Origin: Rotaria sp. Silwood1
Lineage: Eukaryota > Rotifera > Eurotatoria > Philodinida > Philodinidae
Length of the DNA: 64,000 nucleotides
Reading direction: 5' to 3'
Assembly (NCBI GenBank): GCA_905250075.1
Contig: CAJNOP010000187.1
Coordinates: 62,001-126,000 of the forward strand
Shown: positions 1 to 10,500 of the stretch, in pieces
Position numbering within the stretch: position 1 is the stretch's first letter
Layout of the letters: each line of letters begins with the position of its first letter
The notes under the pieces: model-generated
What the model was told of the DNA's origin: nothing
Seen by the model: only the letters and a program-made list of their open reading frames with translations
Database searches by the model: none
Translations under genes and position numbers: made by a program

Positions 1-19
1 TATGTTGAATTCTGTTTGA

Positions 20-353
20 TTATAACTTCATATACAATTGTCTTAGTGATTCTTTGCTCAACATGTAAGACACATTACCCGAATGATATCCTTTTCCTAA
101 TTTTACTGTATAATTGTATTCAAATATGACCGACTTTAATGGATTGTGATTGAATAAAAAGTATTTATGGTTTTCTATAATTAGATACGTGTCATGTTCA
201 TCTTTTACACATTCATCGTATGCAGTATTATCTTGTTCGTACGTATACATGACCAGTGCTGATATCCTTTGCGTCAAGTATTGGTAGCTAGGTGATAAAA
301 TTGGGACAATAAGAATTCGAAGTTGATAATTTATAAAACTGGCGTGAAGTTCT
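20..353 (-). pseudogene. C1GALT1-like glycosyltransferase exon, degenerate and partial
   Basis: This minus-strand exon resembles the catalytic region of core 1 beta-1,3-galactosyltransferases (C1GALT1 family, Golgi type II enzymes that make the T antigen). Seen: a DEHDTYLIIEN segment aligns with the family's DDDTYVIMEN, followed by a GYHSGNVSYMLSKESLR segment that aligns with GYMSGGAGYVLSKEALR. The exon probably begins after an acceptor (TTTCAG) near 354 and either stops at 20 or runs off the left edge. The DDD metal-binding motif reads EHD and the SGGAGY motif reads SGNVSY, so catalytic activity is doubtful. No upstream exons were found to the right. It is either a decayed copy or a diverged paralogue with non-canonical residues. 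Family match is fairly sure; functional status is not. Confidence 0.55.
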
Positions 354-361
354 GAAATCAA

Positions 362-984
362 ATGCAGTTAATCGCATCGTTTCCCTCATGCTTGATGATA
401 GCTTTAGCTTCCGTTAAAAAATTCTCTAGGTAAGTTAAAACAAGACACAATACTTTTACAGAATTTCTTTATTTCTATATTTTTTCTTAAGTCATATTGT
501 ACTGACATATATGAAACATGTTATTCAAAATTCCTTGAAAATAGTTCACTGTCAAAGAACGATATCTAGTGATAGTTTTGTAAAGATATATTTACTAAAT
601 AAAGTATAACATGGACTAATGGATTCAAATGCGGCTTACGTCAAGTTTGTTTCACTATACACAACCCGAATGAAGGCTATAAAAATAGAAAGCATCCTAA
701 AATTGATTGGTTTCTATGCAATAGATTGTTTCTTCAGATGGCGTTGTTGAATTTTTATTGTTTCAATAAAATTTTTCGTTATACAAATAGAAAATTTTTT
801 CTTTTTGTTTCGTATTAAATGAAACTATCACTAATTTATTTGATTTTTTTTTGTATAAGTTTTCTATGTTGATTGGCTAATCATATAATGCTTATTGTTT
901 ATTTATTTCTTTTGCATTTTATATTGACTACCTTCTTCGTTGTTCTCGAATTTGTTTTTCTAGAAGAAGTTATTCTTTACGAAT
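362..984. other. intergenic, no gene seen
   Basis: AT-rich spacer between the minus-strand C1GALT1-like exon and COX6A. It must hold the COX6A promoter and 5' UTR. I see no coding exon, RNA gene or clear repeat. Confidence 0.6.
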
Positions 985-2154
985 ATGTTGCCTGCTCTAC
1001 GATCGCGTCCAAATTTGACACGTGTTATCAACCAATTATTGGCTGCTCGTCGTCAACAAGACGCATTTCGTGTTCCTGCACAAAATTCATCAGCTGTATC
1101 TGTACTTACAGATGAACAACGTGCACATCAACTTAAAATATGGCCTGGTAAATAATTTTATATTAATATTTAAACTTACCTTATATTCATATTTTCATAA
1201 TGAATAAAGTAGAATTAAACTAGACTAAAACGATGACATGAATTAAGTAGGAGAAAGAGAGAGAGCTGGTAAAAGCCAAACATATATTTTTTTCATCATC
1301 TTAGTGTGTTGTATAGAATAGATTAGTTTAGTTTTCATTGTCTATTTTGTAGAGACTAGAGTCAAGCCTTAATTTTCTTGTATCTTTTCGAAAGTAATAG
1401 AAAAATATTAATGGTGGATATATAACTATTTTTTTACTTCTTTTAAGAGACTCTGTTTATGATTTTAAGAATATGCTATCTTCTTTTCTTCTTTATTATA
1501 ATTCTAACCTGGGATAAAAATAGTCAAAGGTATTTAATTAACCCTCGCCTTGTATTAATAAAAAGTCTTTTTTTTTTCAACATTAAATTGTCAACTGTTG
1601 AAAGACATGCTTTTCTTTTTTGAAGTATGCAAATTAGATTAATTCTATGAAATACATGACATTCAACAAAGAAATGTTGAGAGATTTTCTTTTTAATGAA
1701 ACAAATATTCTATTTTAAAGAATTTTTTTCTCATTAGTAGGATTTATGGAAAACAAACGAAGCTCTATTTTTTCGTAAAACTTTAGGTGTTCCAGAACGC
1801 GTTCGACCTGTACCAATTGATTATTGTCCCATTGATCCAATTGAATTTGATAAGATAAATAATCGTTTTAATTCACAAGTTAATATGTGGAAATGGGTAT
1901 CATTATTAGTTGCTGTACCAGCTGTTGCTTTATTAACATATCTTAATGTAATTCTACCACAAGATCATCAACGTCCAGAATATAAAGATTGGGATCATTT
2001 ACGACCACGTATGAAATGGCCAATTAAAGATGGAATACATTCACCATTTCATAGTAAATGGTTTAATGCTATTCATTTTGATAATAAAGGTTATGAAACA
2101 AGTGATGCCGAATTTGAACAACACTTTCATCATGGTCATGATACCAAACATTAG
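985..2154 (+). CDS. COX6A: cytochrome c oxidase subunit 6A (COX6A), two exons
   Basis: Nuclear-encoded subunit VIa of mitochondrial complex IV, a small single-span inner-membrane protein that tunes the oxidase. Exons are 985-1147 and 1787-2154; the phase-1 join across a 639-nt intron gives 176 aa. From residue 88 the protein reads MWKWVSLLVAVPAVALL, matching the family MWK...FVALPGVAV membrane helix. HQRPEY, HLRPRMKWPIKDGIHSPFHS and NKGYE then match [26 protein letters not shown] and TGYE of human COX6A. The N-terminus is basic and serine-poor, consistent with a mitochondrial presequence, but about 60 residues between it and the helix are extra compared with the usual 85-115 aa family length. 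The acceptor at 1786 was chosen because acceptors near 1740 lead into a stop. Confidence 0.88.
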
Positions 2155-2349
2155 ACTTATGAACTAAAAAGAAAAAAAAAATAATAATTCTTTATTTCAT
2201 GTCATCCTTTTTTTTCTGTTCTTGTACTTTTCATTATTTGATCCAACAACCAAATATCCTATAGTATACTAATAAAACAACGTTTTTTTTTTTCTCTCGC
2301 TCTCTCTCTCTCCCCTTTGATATTCCCTATATTCGATTGTATCTTTTAG

Positions 2350-3375
2350 ATGGAAACATCTATATTGGAATTACCAAATGAATTAATTGAAATAATTATT
2401 TTTTATATTATCGGTCGACCATGGAAAAATGATGTACATGATTTTCTTTCATTTACATCAACTTGTCGATATTTTCGACGATTTATTCAAGATGAAAGAT
2501 ATTGGCGAATAATGACCTTACGTCGTGATCCTACATGTGAAAAAACTTCGGAGACAATAAAATGGTTTGAACATTGTAAACAAAGTAAAATTTAAGAAAG
2601 AAAATTTAAATTGATTATTTTCTTATTTTTGAAAAATTAGTCTATTGTCAACGAACAATATCCGGTGATGAACTTAAACAATGTATAAGTCGATATAATG
2701 ATAATTATTTTTGTACAATAGAAAAAATTTTTATTTGGCCAAATAAAATTCGTGTATATATTGATGAACATGGTGATGAGTCTTTTGGTTAGTAGATTTT
2801 CTAATTCTATTATTATATGTTCTTCTAATAAATCAAGACATATGTTCGAGAATAGCTCTTCAATTCATCTTATAAATTATGTTCTCTTTTCTTTTGTGTG
2901 TATTAGCTATTGTCTATTAAATTAACGTGATTACATATAATTGATAAAAAGAACAACATTTTCTTTTTTTTCTCTTTTATTTAATAGGTAATATTCGAGA
3001 TCCAACAAATTCAATAATAGCACTTGTTGATAATAATTTTCCTATTTATAGTCGACCAATTGGCATAAGAACTAATCATAGTAAATTTTCAATTGCAAAT
3101 GAACGATCTGAACATTTAGGTAAATACAAATATTGTTTATTTATTTTGTTTATTTTCTATTAGTTTTCTTAGGTTATTTGGATTTTCCATACAGCATTTC
3201 ATTAAATAGTATTGGAAAAAATCTCATTTTTCAATATGGTATTTCAGGTTATACTAATGCAATACTTTTTCATATTGATCGAACATTTATTAATAAATAT
3301 AATCTCGTACCATTATTCAGAAAATTGAAAAAAATTCCAAAACATTCAGTTTTATTTAGAACAAAAAGTATTTGA
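2350..3375 (+). CDS. F-box protein, four exons
   Basis: Exons 2350-2584, 2641-2787, 2988-3119 and 3173-3375 join in phase 1 each time and give 238 aa. Residues about 5-50 (ILELPNELIEIIIFYII, then FLSFTSTCRYFRRFI and YWR) fit an F-box, the Skp1-binding module of SCF ubiquitin ligases. The remaining about 185 residues form a beta-rich-looking domain with no Kelch, WD40 or LRR repeats, and I do not recognise the substrate-binding fold. The gene starts only 195 bp after COX6A, and the spacer has a CT microsatellite (about 2293-2316) that may be promoter or 5' UTR. It is a probable substrate adaptor by family knowledge; no substrate can be proposed. Introns are 56, 200 and 53 nt. Confidence 0.75.
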
Positions 3376-4579
3376 ATATGATAAAAAAAAAAAAAATCTT
3401 TATTTTTCTTTTTTATTTGATAAATATTTTGACAAAATATAGTTTTGATTTAATGAAACCAAGAAAAATGAGATTATCCTATAGTTTATGTTTTATTCTC
3501 TTATCTTTGATTCGTTCTTTTCTTTTCCTTTTCCTTTTTCTTTTTCCTTTTTTGTATCATATTTTTCTATTTCTATCGTAGAATTGTTTACACTTTTCTT
3601 TTCATCTACTTAAATTCTAATCATTCCTTGTCTCATTATTGTCACCTAGTGATATGATGAGATAAACTTTGGCCTTTCTATCTTCTATTTCTTTCTTTTG
3701 TTTTTCTTTTTGGTATTCGATTTTGAAAAAAATCTAAAAAAAAAAAAAAAAGCTACGTCACTCTTTTTTCTTCTTTCTTTTCCATATATAGTTGGAAAGA
3801 TGATGCGTGTAGGCGTTTATTTACTCAGGTCGGAGTTACTCTCAAAGACATGAATGCAAGTGTATGTACTCATAGACAGACAGACATTTATTGTTATCGT
3901 TCCTTTTATTTTCTCAATCGTCTCTCCTTTTTTTTCTTTTTAATTTTCAGAGATCAATATTCAATATTGTTTCCCAATTTAAAATTCACTTTTCTCTTTG
4001 TTAAAAAACGAAAAACAAACCAAAAAAAAAAAACCAAGAAATAAAGATAAGTTTATTATATAATAAAATTATATGAAAGTCTATACATTGTCATCATGAT
4101 GAATGTAAAATATAACGACTGTTATATTCACATGAGTTTTTTCAGTTATTTTTTTACTTTTCTTATTTTCGTTCTTTTAGATTATGCTAGACTCTACACA
4201 GAAAAGCTTTTCGAACAACCGTTCTTCCGTTTTGTCGTCCGTCAAGAGTCGCAGAAAAACGCGCTCTTCTTATTTTTTTTCTCATCAAATTTCCACCGTT
4301 TCTTCATTAAACAATACTTTAAATAACAAACAATTTCTTTCTATTTCAAATATCTGTCCAACTGGACAATTATTATCAATCATGTTTGAAAAACAATCTT
4401 AGTTATTTCAATTAGCAAAATTAACGAACAAAAACAAAAAAAAAACAAGTTTCAAAAGACAAAACACAACACATACATACATACATATATATATATTTAA
4501 ATCTACAAAAGTTTTCTGTTTTATTTTATTTTTTATTACATAAATATCATTCCAAAGAAAGAAACAACAAAAAAGAAAC
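3376..4579. other. 1.2-kb spacer, pyrimidine-rich, CDV3 upstream region
   Basis: Rich in T/C runs and long A or T tracts. An open stretch at 4184-4402 follows a good polypyrimidine acceptor (TTCTTTTAG at 4173-4181) and could be a short 5' exon or upstream ORF of the CDV3 gene. Its 72 codons are serine-rich and match nothing I know, so I do not call a gene. Confidence 0.4.
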
Positions 4580-5551
4580 ATGGCAACTAATGATGATCTT
4601 GATGATTTCTTTAAAAAGAAAGATCGCAAAGGTAATAAACATAAAAAACCAACTGGTATATTAACAAATAATGAAGAATTACTTAAACAATTAGGTATAA
4701 AATAAAAATAAAAATAATATTAATATATTAATAATAAAATATTATTTTATATTTATATCTTAGTTATTGTTACATCAGCTACATCAGCATTTAAAGAAAA
4801 TATGGATTTCGATGAAGAAGATGAAGATATAGGTAATAATAATCAAAATCGTCGTCAATTAAATGATGAATCAAATGGTATTATAAACGTTAATGAAGAT
4901 AATCATACAATTGTTAATAAAAATCGACCATATTCAACATCAGTTAATAATAAAAATAAAAATTCAACAAAATTAACTGTACAAGATAATCATAATAATA
5001 TTAATGAACAACAAACTGGTATTGGACAACAAGATGAATGGGAAGAATTTGAAAATTCAAATCCAAAATATGATCAATTACGTTTAAAATTTGTACGTGG
5101 TACAAATGATCATAATAATGGAGATGAAGATGAAGATGATGATTATTATGGTGATGGTCATAATACAAATAATCATGGTTTAAATACTGATGAAAATATA
5201 AATAATACTGGTGGTGATAATGATGAACAATCATCACGTAATAATAATCGACGTCGTGAACAACAAAAAGATAAGCCTGTTTGGAAATTAGATCAAGTTA
5301 AACAAACTGAACCAATACCAATCAATGAAACAGTTGATTCAAAAGTAGATAAAGTTGTTGAATTACCATCGAAACCTGCAACAACAACAACAACAACTTC
5401 ATCGGGAGCTTATCGACCACCTCAATTACGTAATAACTCATCTGTTACTATTGTTAGTGGTTTTAATCAACGACCATCGAAAAAAGAACAACCAAATTTA
5501 GCTTCAACTGAAGAATTTCCAACACTTGGAGCAGCTGTTAATAAAAAATAA
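4580..5551 (+). CDS. CDV3: CDV3 homologue, two exons
   Basis: Exons 4580-4694 and 4764-5551 give 300 aa. The start LDDFFKKKDRK matches the LDNFFAKRDKK opening of animal CDV3 (carnitine deficiency-associated, expressed in ventricle 3). A central DEWEEFENSNPKYDQLRLKF at about residues 117-136 matches the DEWKE-E...DYSGLRVQ segment, and the C-terminal SGAYRPPQLR and EEFPTLGAA match GVYRPPGAR and TQFPSLQ. Between these lies low-complexity Asn/Asp-rich sequence that inflates the length compared with human CDV3 (about 258 aa). CDV3 is a cytosolic protein of poorly defined function, and the sequence adds no mechanism. The intron is 69 nt and the start is the first ATG after an A-rich leader. Confidence 0.82.
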
Positions 5552-6148
5552 CCATCGAACAGTCATCTTTGTCTCTATATCCTATTGGCTTTATCTCTTT
5601 CATGCTTCAGTATTCGTGCATCCTATTCACCGCTTTATTCCTTTACTTTTTTTGCCCCTTCATTAATTTTGCTTCTCTCTTTTTTTCTCTTCATTTGTGG
5701 TCATTGTTGATATATTTTGTTTCTTCTGTTTTTTTTTGACTTTTCCTTGTTCATTTACTTTTCATTTTTCATTTGCTTGTTTTCTGTGTCTCTATTTCAT
5801 TTATTTCCCTTGTTCCTTTTTTTCTCCCATTAGATTTCCATATTCATTTCATTTTTTCGTTCGGTTTTTTTTTGTCTGTTTCGTTAAACAAGAAAACAAA
5901 GAAACTCTTGTCTGTGTCTCTCTCTGAGTTCGGTTTCAAGAAAAAAAAATACATTAACAGAAGTTTATTAGAAGTATTTATTTATTTAATCTAATAATGA
6001 AGATTCATTCAAAGCTTTGAATCACAACAAGCAAAAGAAAGATAGTTTCTTACTCTTTGATGAGTCAATCTTTTATCGGTTTGATAAAAGATAACAATAT
6101 GAAAAGTTGTTATTGCTTTTGTTTTTCTACAATCAAAATAAAACAAAA
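5552..6148. other. CDV3 3' region and spacer
   Basis: Strongly T-rich and CT-rich, with short chance open frames only. No gene or repeat recognised. Confidence 0.5.
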
Positions 6149-7118
6149 ATGCATTTATTTTCAGTCATATTTATATGTTTGATGAACAGTAAGTAATGAT
6201 ATTAATTATCTTACCTGAGAAAATTTTTTTCAATCAATATAAGATAGAATTTCTATTATGCTATATTCTGAAAAACATAAAGGAGATTTGCAGAATCTTT
6301 TTGGCCTCTAAAAGGTTCTGTATTTTACCCGATAGTAGAATCACCGAAAAAGGATTCTTGACAAGAACAAAAAGGTTTCGATGCGGTTTTCAGAACTATT
6401 TGTTCTTGTCCACAAACTTTTTTCAGGGGTTCTGCTATCGGGTAAAACATCAAATCTTTTAGAGGCTTAAAAGGTTCTGTAAACCTTCTTTATCTTTTTC
6501 AGAGTATGAAAAACAAGAATAATCCTTGAAGTAAAATTGACTCATCAAAAATTAACTTTATGATTTTATTGAATAGTAGCGAATAGAAAACAGCCAAATA
6601 GCAAATATTGGAGTTTATTGTGTCGTCTAATATATCACTTAATATTTTATCTTTAAGAATATTTAATTATTGTATACATATGTTATTAATCTGTGAAGAG
6701 ACATATATAAGGAATTTATCTAAAGATTATTTTGTTCGAGAATATTCAATATAGAACATATTTTAATATTCAAATTTTAAGTAAACAAGATTTCTTATTA
6801 TTTTTATATTCAGGTATAGTCTTATGTATTAATTTTAATAAATTTCCCTTATTTGATACTTCTTCATCGTCAATATTGAATTTATCTACTGTTTCAATAT
6901 CAGAATCAACTAATTTGTCTACAACAAAGACATCATCAATACATAGTAGTAGTACAACTTTTCGTCCATATTATCCTGATACATTTAGTCCAGGATCAAT
7001 TGCTGGAATTATTATCGCTTCACTTGTATTTATTATTATCGTTTCAGTTAGTGCATTTTATATTCGTCGTCAACAAATTTATTATTTACCATATTATAAC
7101 AATTATCGTCGAATTTAA
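6149..7118 (+). CDS. small type I membrane protein, two exons
   Basis: Exons 6149-6188 and 6814-7118 join in phase 1 to give 114 aa. Residues 1-18 (MHLFSVIFICLMNSIVLC) look like a signal peptide. Residues about 25-72 are a Ser/Thr-rich stretch suited to O-glycosylation. A helix starting SIAGIIIASLVFIIIVSVSA spans the membrane, followed by a short basic, tyrosine-rich tail with RRQQIYYLPYYNNY. I recognise no family. The layout is that of a mucin-like stalk membrane protein, and no function is proposed. Its 625-nt intron is far longer than neighbouring introns because it contains the hairpin element at 6262-6508. Confidence 0.6.
6262..6508. mobile_element. hairpin (foldback/MITE-like) element in an intron
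   Basis: Almost the whole 247 bp is one inverted repeat. The left arm from 6262 to about 6371 pairs with the right arm from about 6399 to 6508, with a loop of under 30 bp. Shared blocks include GCCTCTAAAAG with CTTTTAGAGGC, TTTTACCCGATAG with CTATCGGGTAAAA, and ACAAGAACAAA with TTTGTTCTTGT. It has no coding capacity. No clear target-site duplication was found. Confidence 0.75.
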
Positions 7119-7514
7119 TTATTTAATGTTTTTTTTTCTTATTTTCTATTGAATACATTAAGACGGAGCATTCGACATATTTTTTAATAAAAACTGAAAG
7201 CGTAAATATTTAACAACTTGAAGATTCCCTCTTCTAAAAATACCCAAAGAAATTTCATAATAAAATTGTGTATAAAGAGAAAAGAGAAATTCGATGCATA
7301 AGAAAAAGTCATCGCATCAATATAATTCAAAATTGCCTATCGATCCTCTTGTACTTTCTTTTTTACTTTTGTGTTCTTTCTTTCCTTCTGTATGTTGTGC
7401 ACAAGTACTCCTCCGCAACTTTGAAGTAAAAAATAGTAATTCGATTACATTTTCTACCGTCAGTCTGCATCTCTTAATCATCTACTACAAAACAATACAA
7501 TAATTGTCTGAAAC
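7119..7514. other. upstream region of gene A
   Basis: Spacer between the small membrane protein and gene A. An open stretch at 7294-7503 contains a signal-peptide-like hydrophobic run, but it ends 11 bp before the gene A start, is not joined to it, and has no equivalent upstream of gene B. It is more likely 5' UTR. Confidence 0.45.
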
Positions 7515-10500
7515 ATGTCAGTGATTGTTTTTTCAACAACATATTTGCTTTTGACAATAATTTTCATACAACCAACAAAATGTGCTCAATCGACGGATAT
7601 ACAAAATCTCGAGCTTACTGATACTGCATCACTATGGAATCAATACCCATCTATTATTGACAAAATCGAAGAGACTGGTATGCTGTGTAGATACGATTCA
7701 AGAATAGATAGTCAAGAAGAGTATAGCTACCTTTTTTTCTCAGCGAGAATCTGAGGTTTCCTTTTCCCACTCAGAAAATCTCATTTTTGTCAAAAATATT
7801 GATTTTTAAGCTTTATATAAGGTTCAATAGCCTAAAATTTTTATTCTCGAATGCTCTATGATTTATCGATATTATTATAGTTTGTGAGGATTTTACAGAA
7901 GATCTAACAGAAAGTTCTTCGAAAATTTTTTTAATGAAAATTTTAATTTGAAAACTCATATTATTCAAATACTTGAAGCACTTCTATTGGATTGTGACAA
8001 GAAAAAATAGGACTAACATGTGCCGTCAAATATGGTCCACATACCTTGGAATGTCCTCCAAATGGTTTGCCTATATGTTTTATGAAGAAAAAAAAATATC
8101 GGATTTTTGAGACTGAAAACTTTTTAAATATTTTTCTCGAAATGAACTTTTCGTTTTCTTTACTGTCCGTTTGTCAAAGATTTCTCGGCAGTTTTATGTT
8201 AGAGACTATAGACTACAAGTTAGAGAAAACCTGAGTCCTGTAGCTATCTTCATTTATGAGATGTAGGTTGATAAAAATTTTAAGATCAGGTGACTGAATA
8301 ATTTTGGTAGCCACTGTATATAAGCCATAAAATTTTACAAGTCTATTTGAATAAAAAATATGTTTTACACATGGAATGAAACCGTAGATATTTTTCATTA
8401 AAATTTTTTTTGCCTACGATAAGATTTAATTAAAATGTATTTACCGAAATTGTTATTGTATACATAAAAATGCTTGTTCCCAGGTCGAATTCACCCTGTC
8501 GAATCCGATAGAAATTCGCCGGAATTTGTCGGAATCCTAACCACAGGATTCCGACAAGTGGTTCTGGATGTCGGAAAGTGTCGGAGCTTCAGGGATTTCG
8601 CAGGATCCTGATTATTCCGACATCCGGAACCTCCTGTCGGAATCCTGTGGCTAGGACGCCGACAACTTCCGACGAGTTCCCGTCGGATCCGTTAAAATCC
8701 GGTAATTTTTCCGATATAATCCGATATAATCCGACGTAATCCGACAGTCGGATCGAATCACCTGGGTTGTTAAAAATCATGTTTTCATATAAGGAATAAT
8801 TTGATCTAATGACTACTCTCGAATAGATGATCATTTCAATATATCTTTAATAACGAATGATGTACAAGTTTCTAGGCAACATGTTCTTTCATTTATTGAC
8901 CAGCTATGAAAAATCAGCAAGTAGTTTAAACCATTAAGTGAGAATTCGAAGTTTATCGCTGTTTCGAACATATGTTCGCGATTCGTATGAGACTCATAGG
9001 TTAGCAATTATATGTGACTCGTTGAAAGTCTTGAAAATAAAGTTTGAACAAGTGTCAATGGGTTATAAAGCCATTTAAAATAGAAGTAAAATTATTTACC
9101 AATACACTAAAAGAATGGGTAAACGTGTCGGAATAAACTGATATCCTAATGATTAGTTATCTATAATACTTCTACCAATAATAACACTTTAAATAAAAAA
9201 ACACGTTAACGTCTTTGGAACTTCTTAAGTACAAGACTTACAAAATGAATTTGATTATTATTTCTGAAGGGTTATTGTAAGACTTTTGGTTCTTAGTTCA
9301 AATTCATGCAATTTAACAATCTTCCTAAAAAAAGATACTACCGAACCGCGTTACTATAGATATCTCTATTGGATACTGACTCATAAAAATTCAAAACATG
9401 ATGCAGTCAATGAAAAGACAATAGGAATAAGCTAAATTAGATGTTTTTACAACGAAAATAGGAAAGTGTCGAGAAAAATAGTACATGTTCAATTTCAAAG
9501 GGAGTAAGATCAAATTTATTGTTTCTAAATCTCTTAGTTTAATAGCTTCTGTTCAAACTTTATTTTCAGACCTATCAAAAAGTCGCTCATGATTCTTAAC
9601 CTATGATTCTCAAATAAATTATTCATATATATTCGAAAAGAGCACAAATTTTCCATTATAACCTAATGCTTAAAGTGTTCTACTGACTCCCGCAATCAGT
9701 TGAAAAATGAAGAAATATACTTTCTAGAAAGGTTCCGGCCATCTGTTATTTCTGTTCACTTTCATAGTTTCGAGCTAAATTTTTTTCCAAACGGTTGACG
9801 ATACAATTCTTATCAAGAACTTTGAATTGTAAAGTCTCGCTTTTTATGTTCACGCATTTTTGTTGTGCTTTAGGCTAATAAAAGTTACTGATTTAGTTAA
9901 ATTTTAGAAGTTCTTTCTTTTTTTGGAGTAAACAAAGTTTCAAAAGACAACCCTTAAGGAAAGAAAGGCTGTGATTTTTCAGCAGAAAAGTTTTATTGAT
10001 GCAAATTCTATTGAATGACATCGTAAAGTTTAAATTTTATTCTAAATAAATAAAATTTCGTATTGACTAAGTTCACATGTTAAACTCAACTATGTCAAAT
10101 ACATAGTACTACTCACAACATTCGATGCTCCTGCTTCTATAACAGTATTGCTACTTGGAAGCTGTCAAGTAGTGTTTCACTCGTAGAAAAAAAAAGAAAA
10201 ATTAATTGGAAACAAATTAAATGCTCAGTATAATTTATTGTTCAATAATATGTGCAAATCAACAGGAAATAAATCAAATTATCAGTATAAGGCTGTAGCT
10301 ATAAAGTGTGACATGAGTGTAAAGTGCAAAGGTAGGGAGTGGGTATTAGTATGAGATGTAAGTATGAGGATATAGACTATAACCATGGTATATGCAATGC
10401 AGGGACCTACACTAAAAAGGTACAGAGGATACCTATGCACTTCCCTTGACTAAAAGATGGATAGAGGCGGTATGGAAAAGAAGTCTATTCGTGAGGCAAA

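Noticed and set aside
4184-4402. 72-codon serine-rich open frame before CDV3
   Set aside because: Preceded by a plausible acceptor, but with no recognisable protein or partner exon. Kept only as a possible 5' UTR segment.
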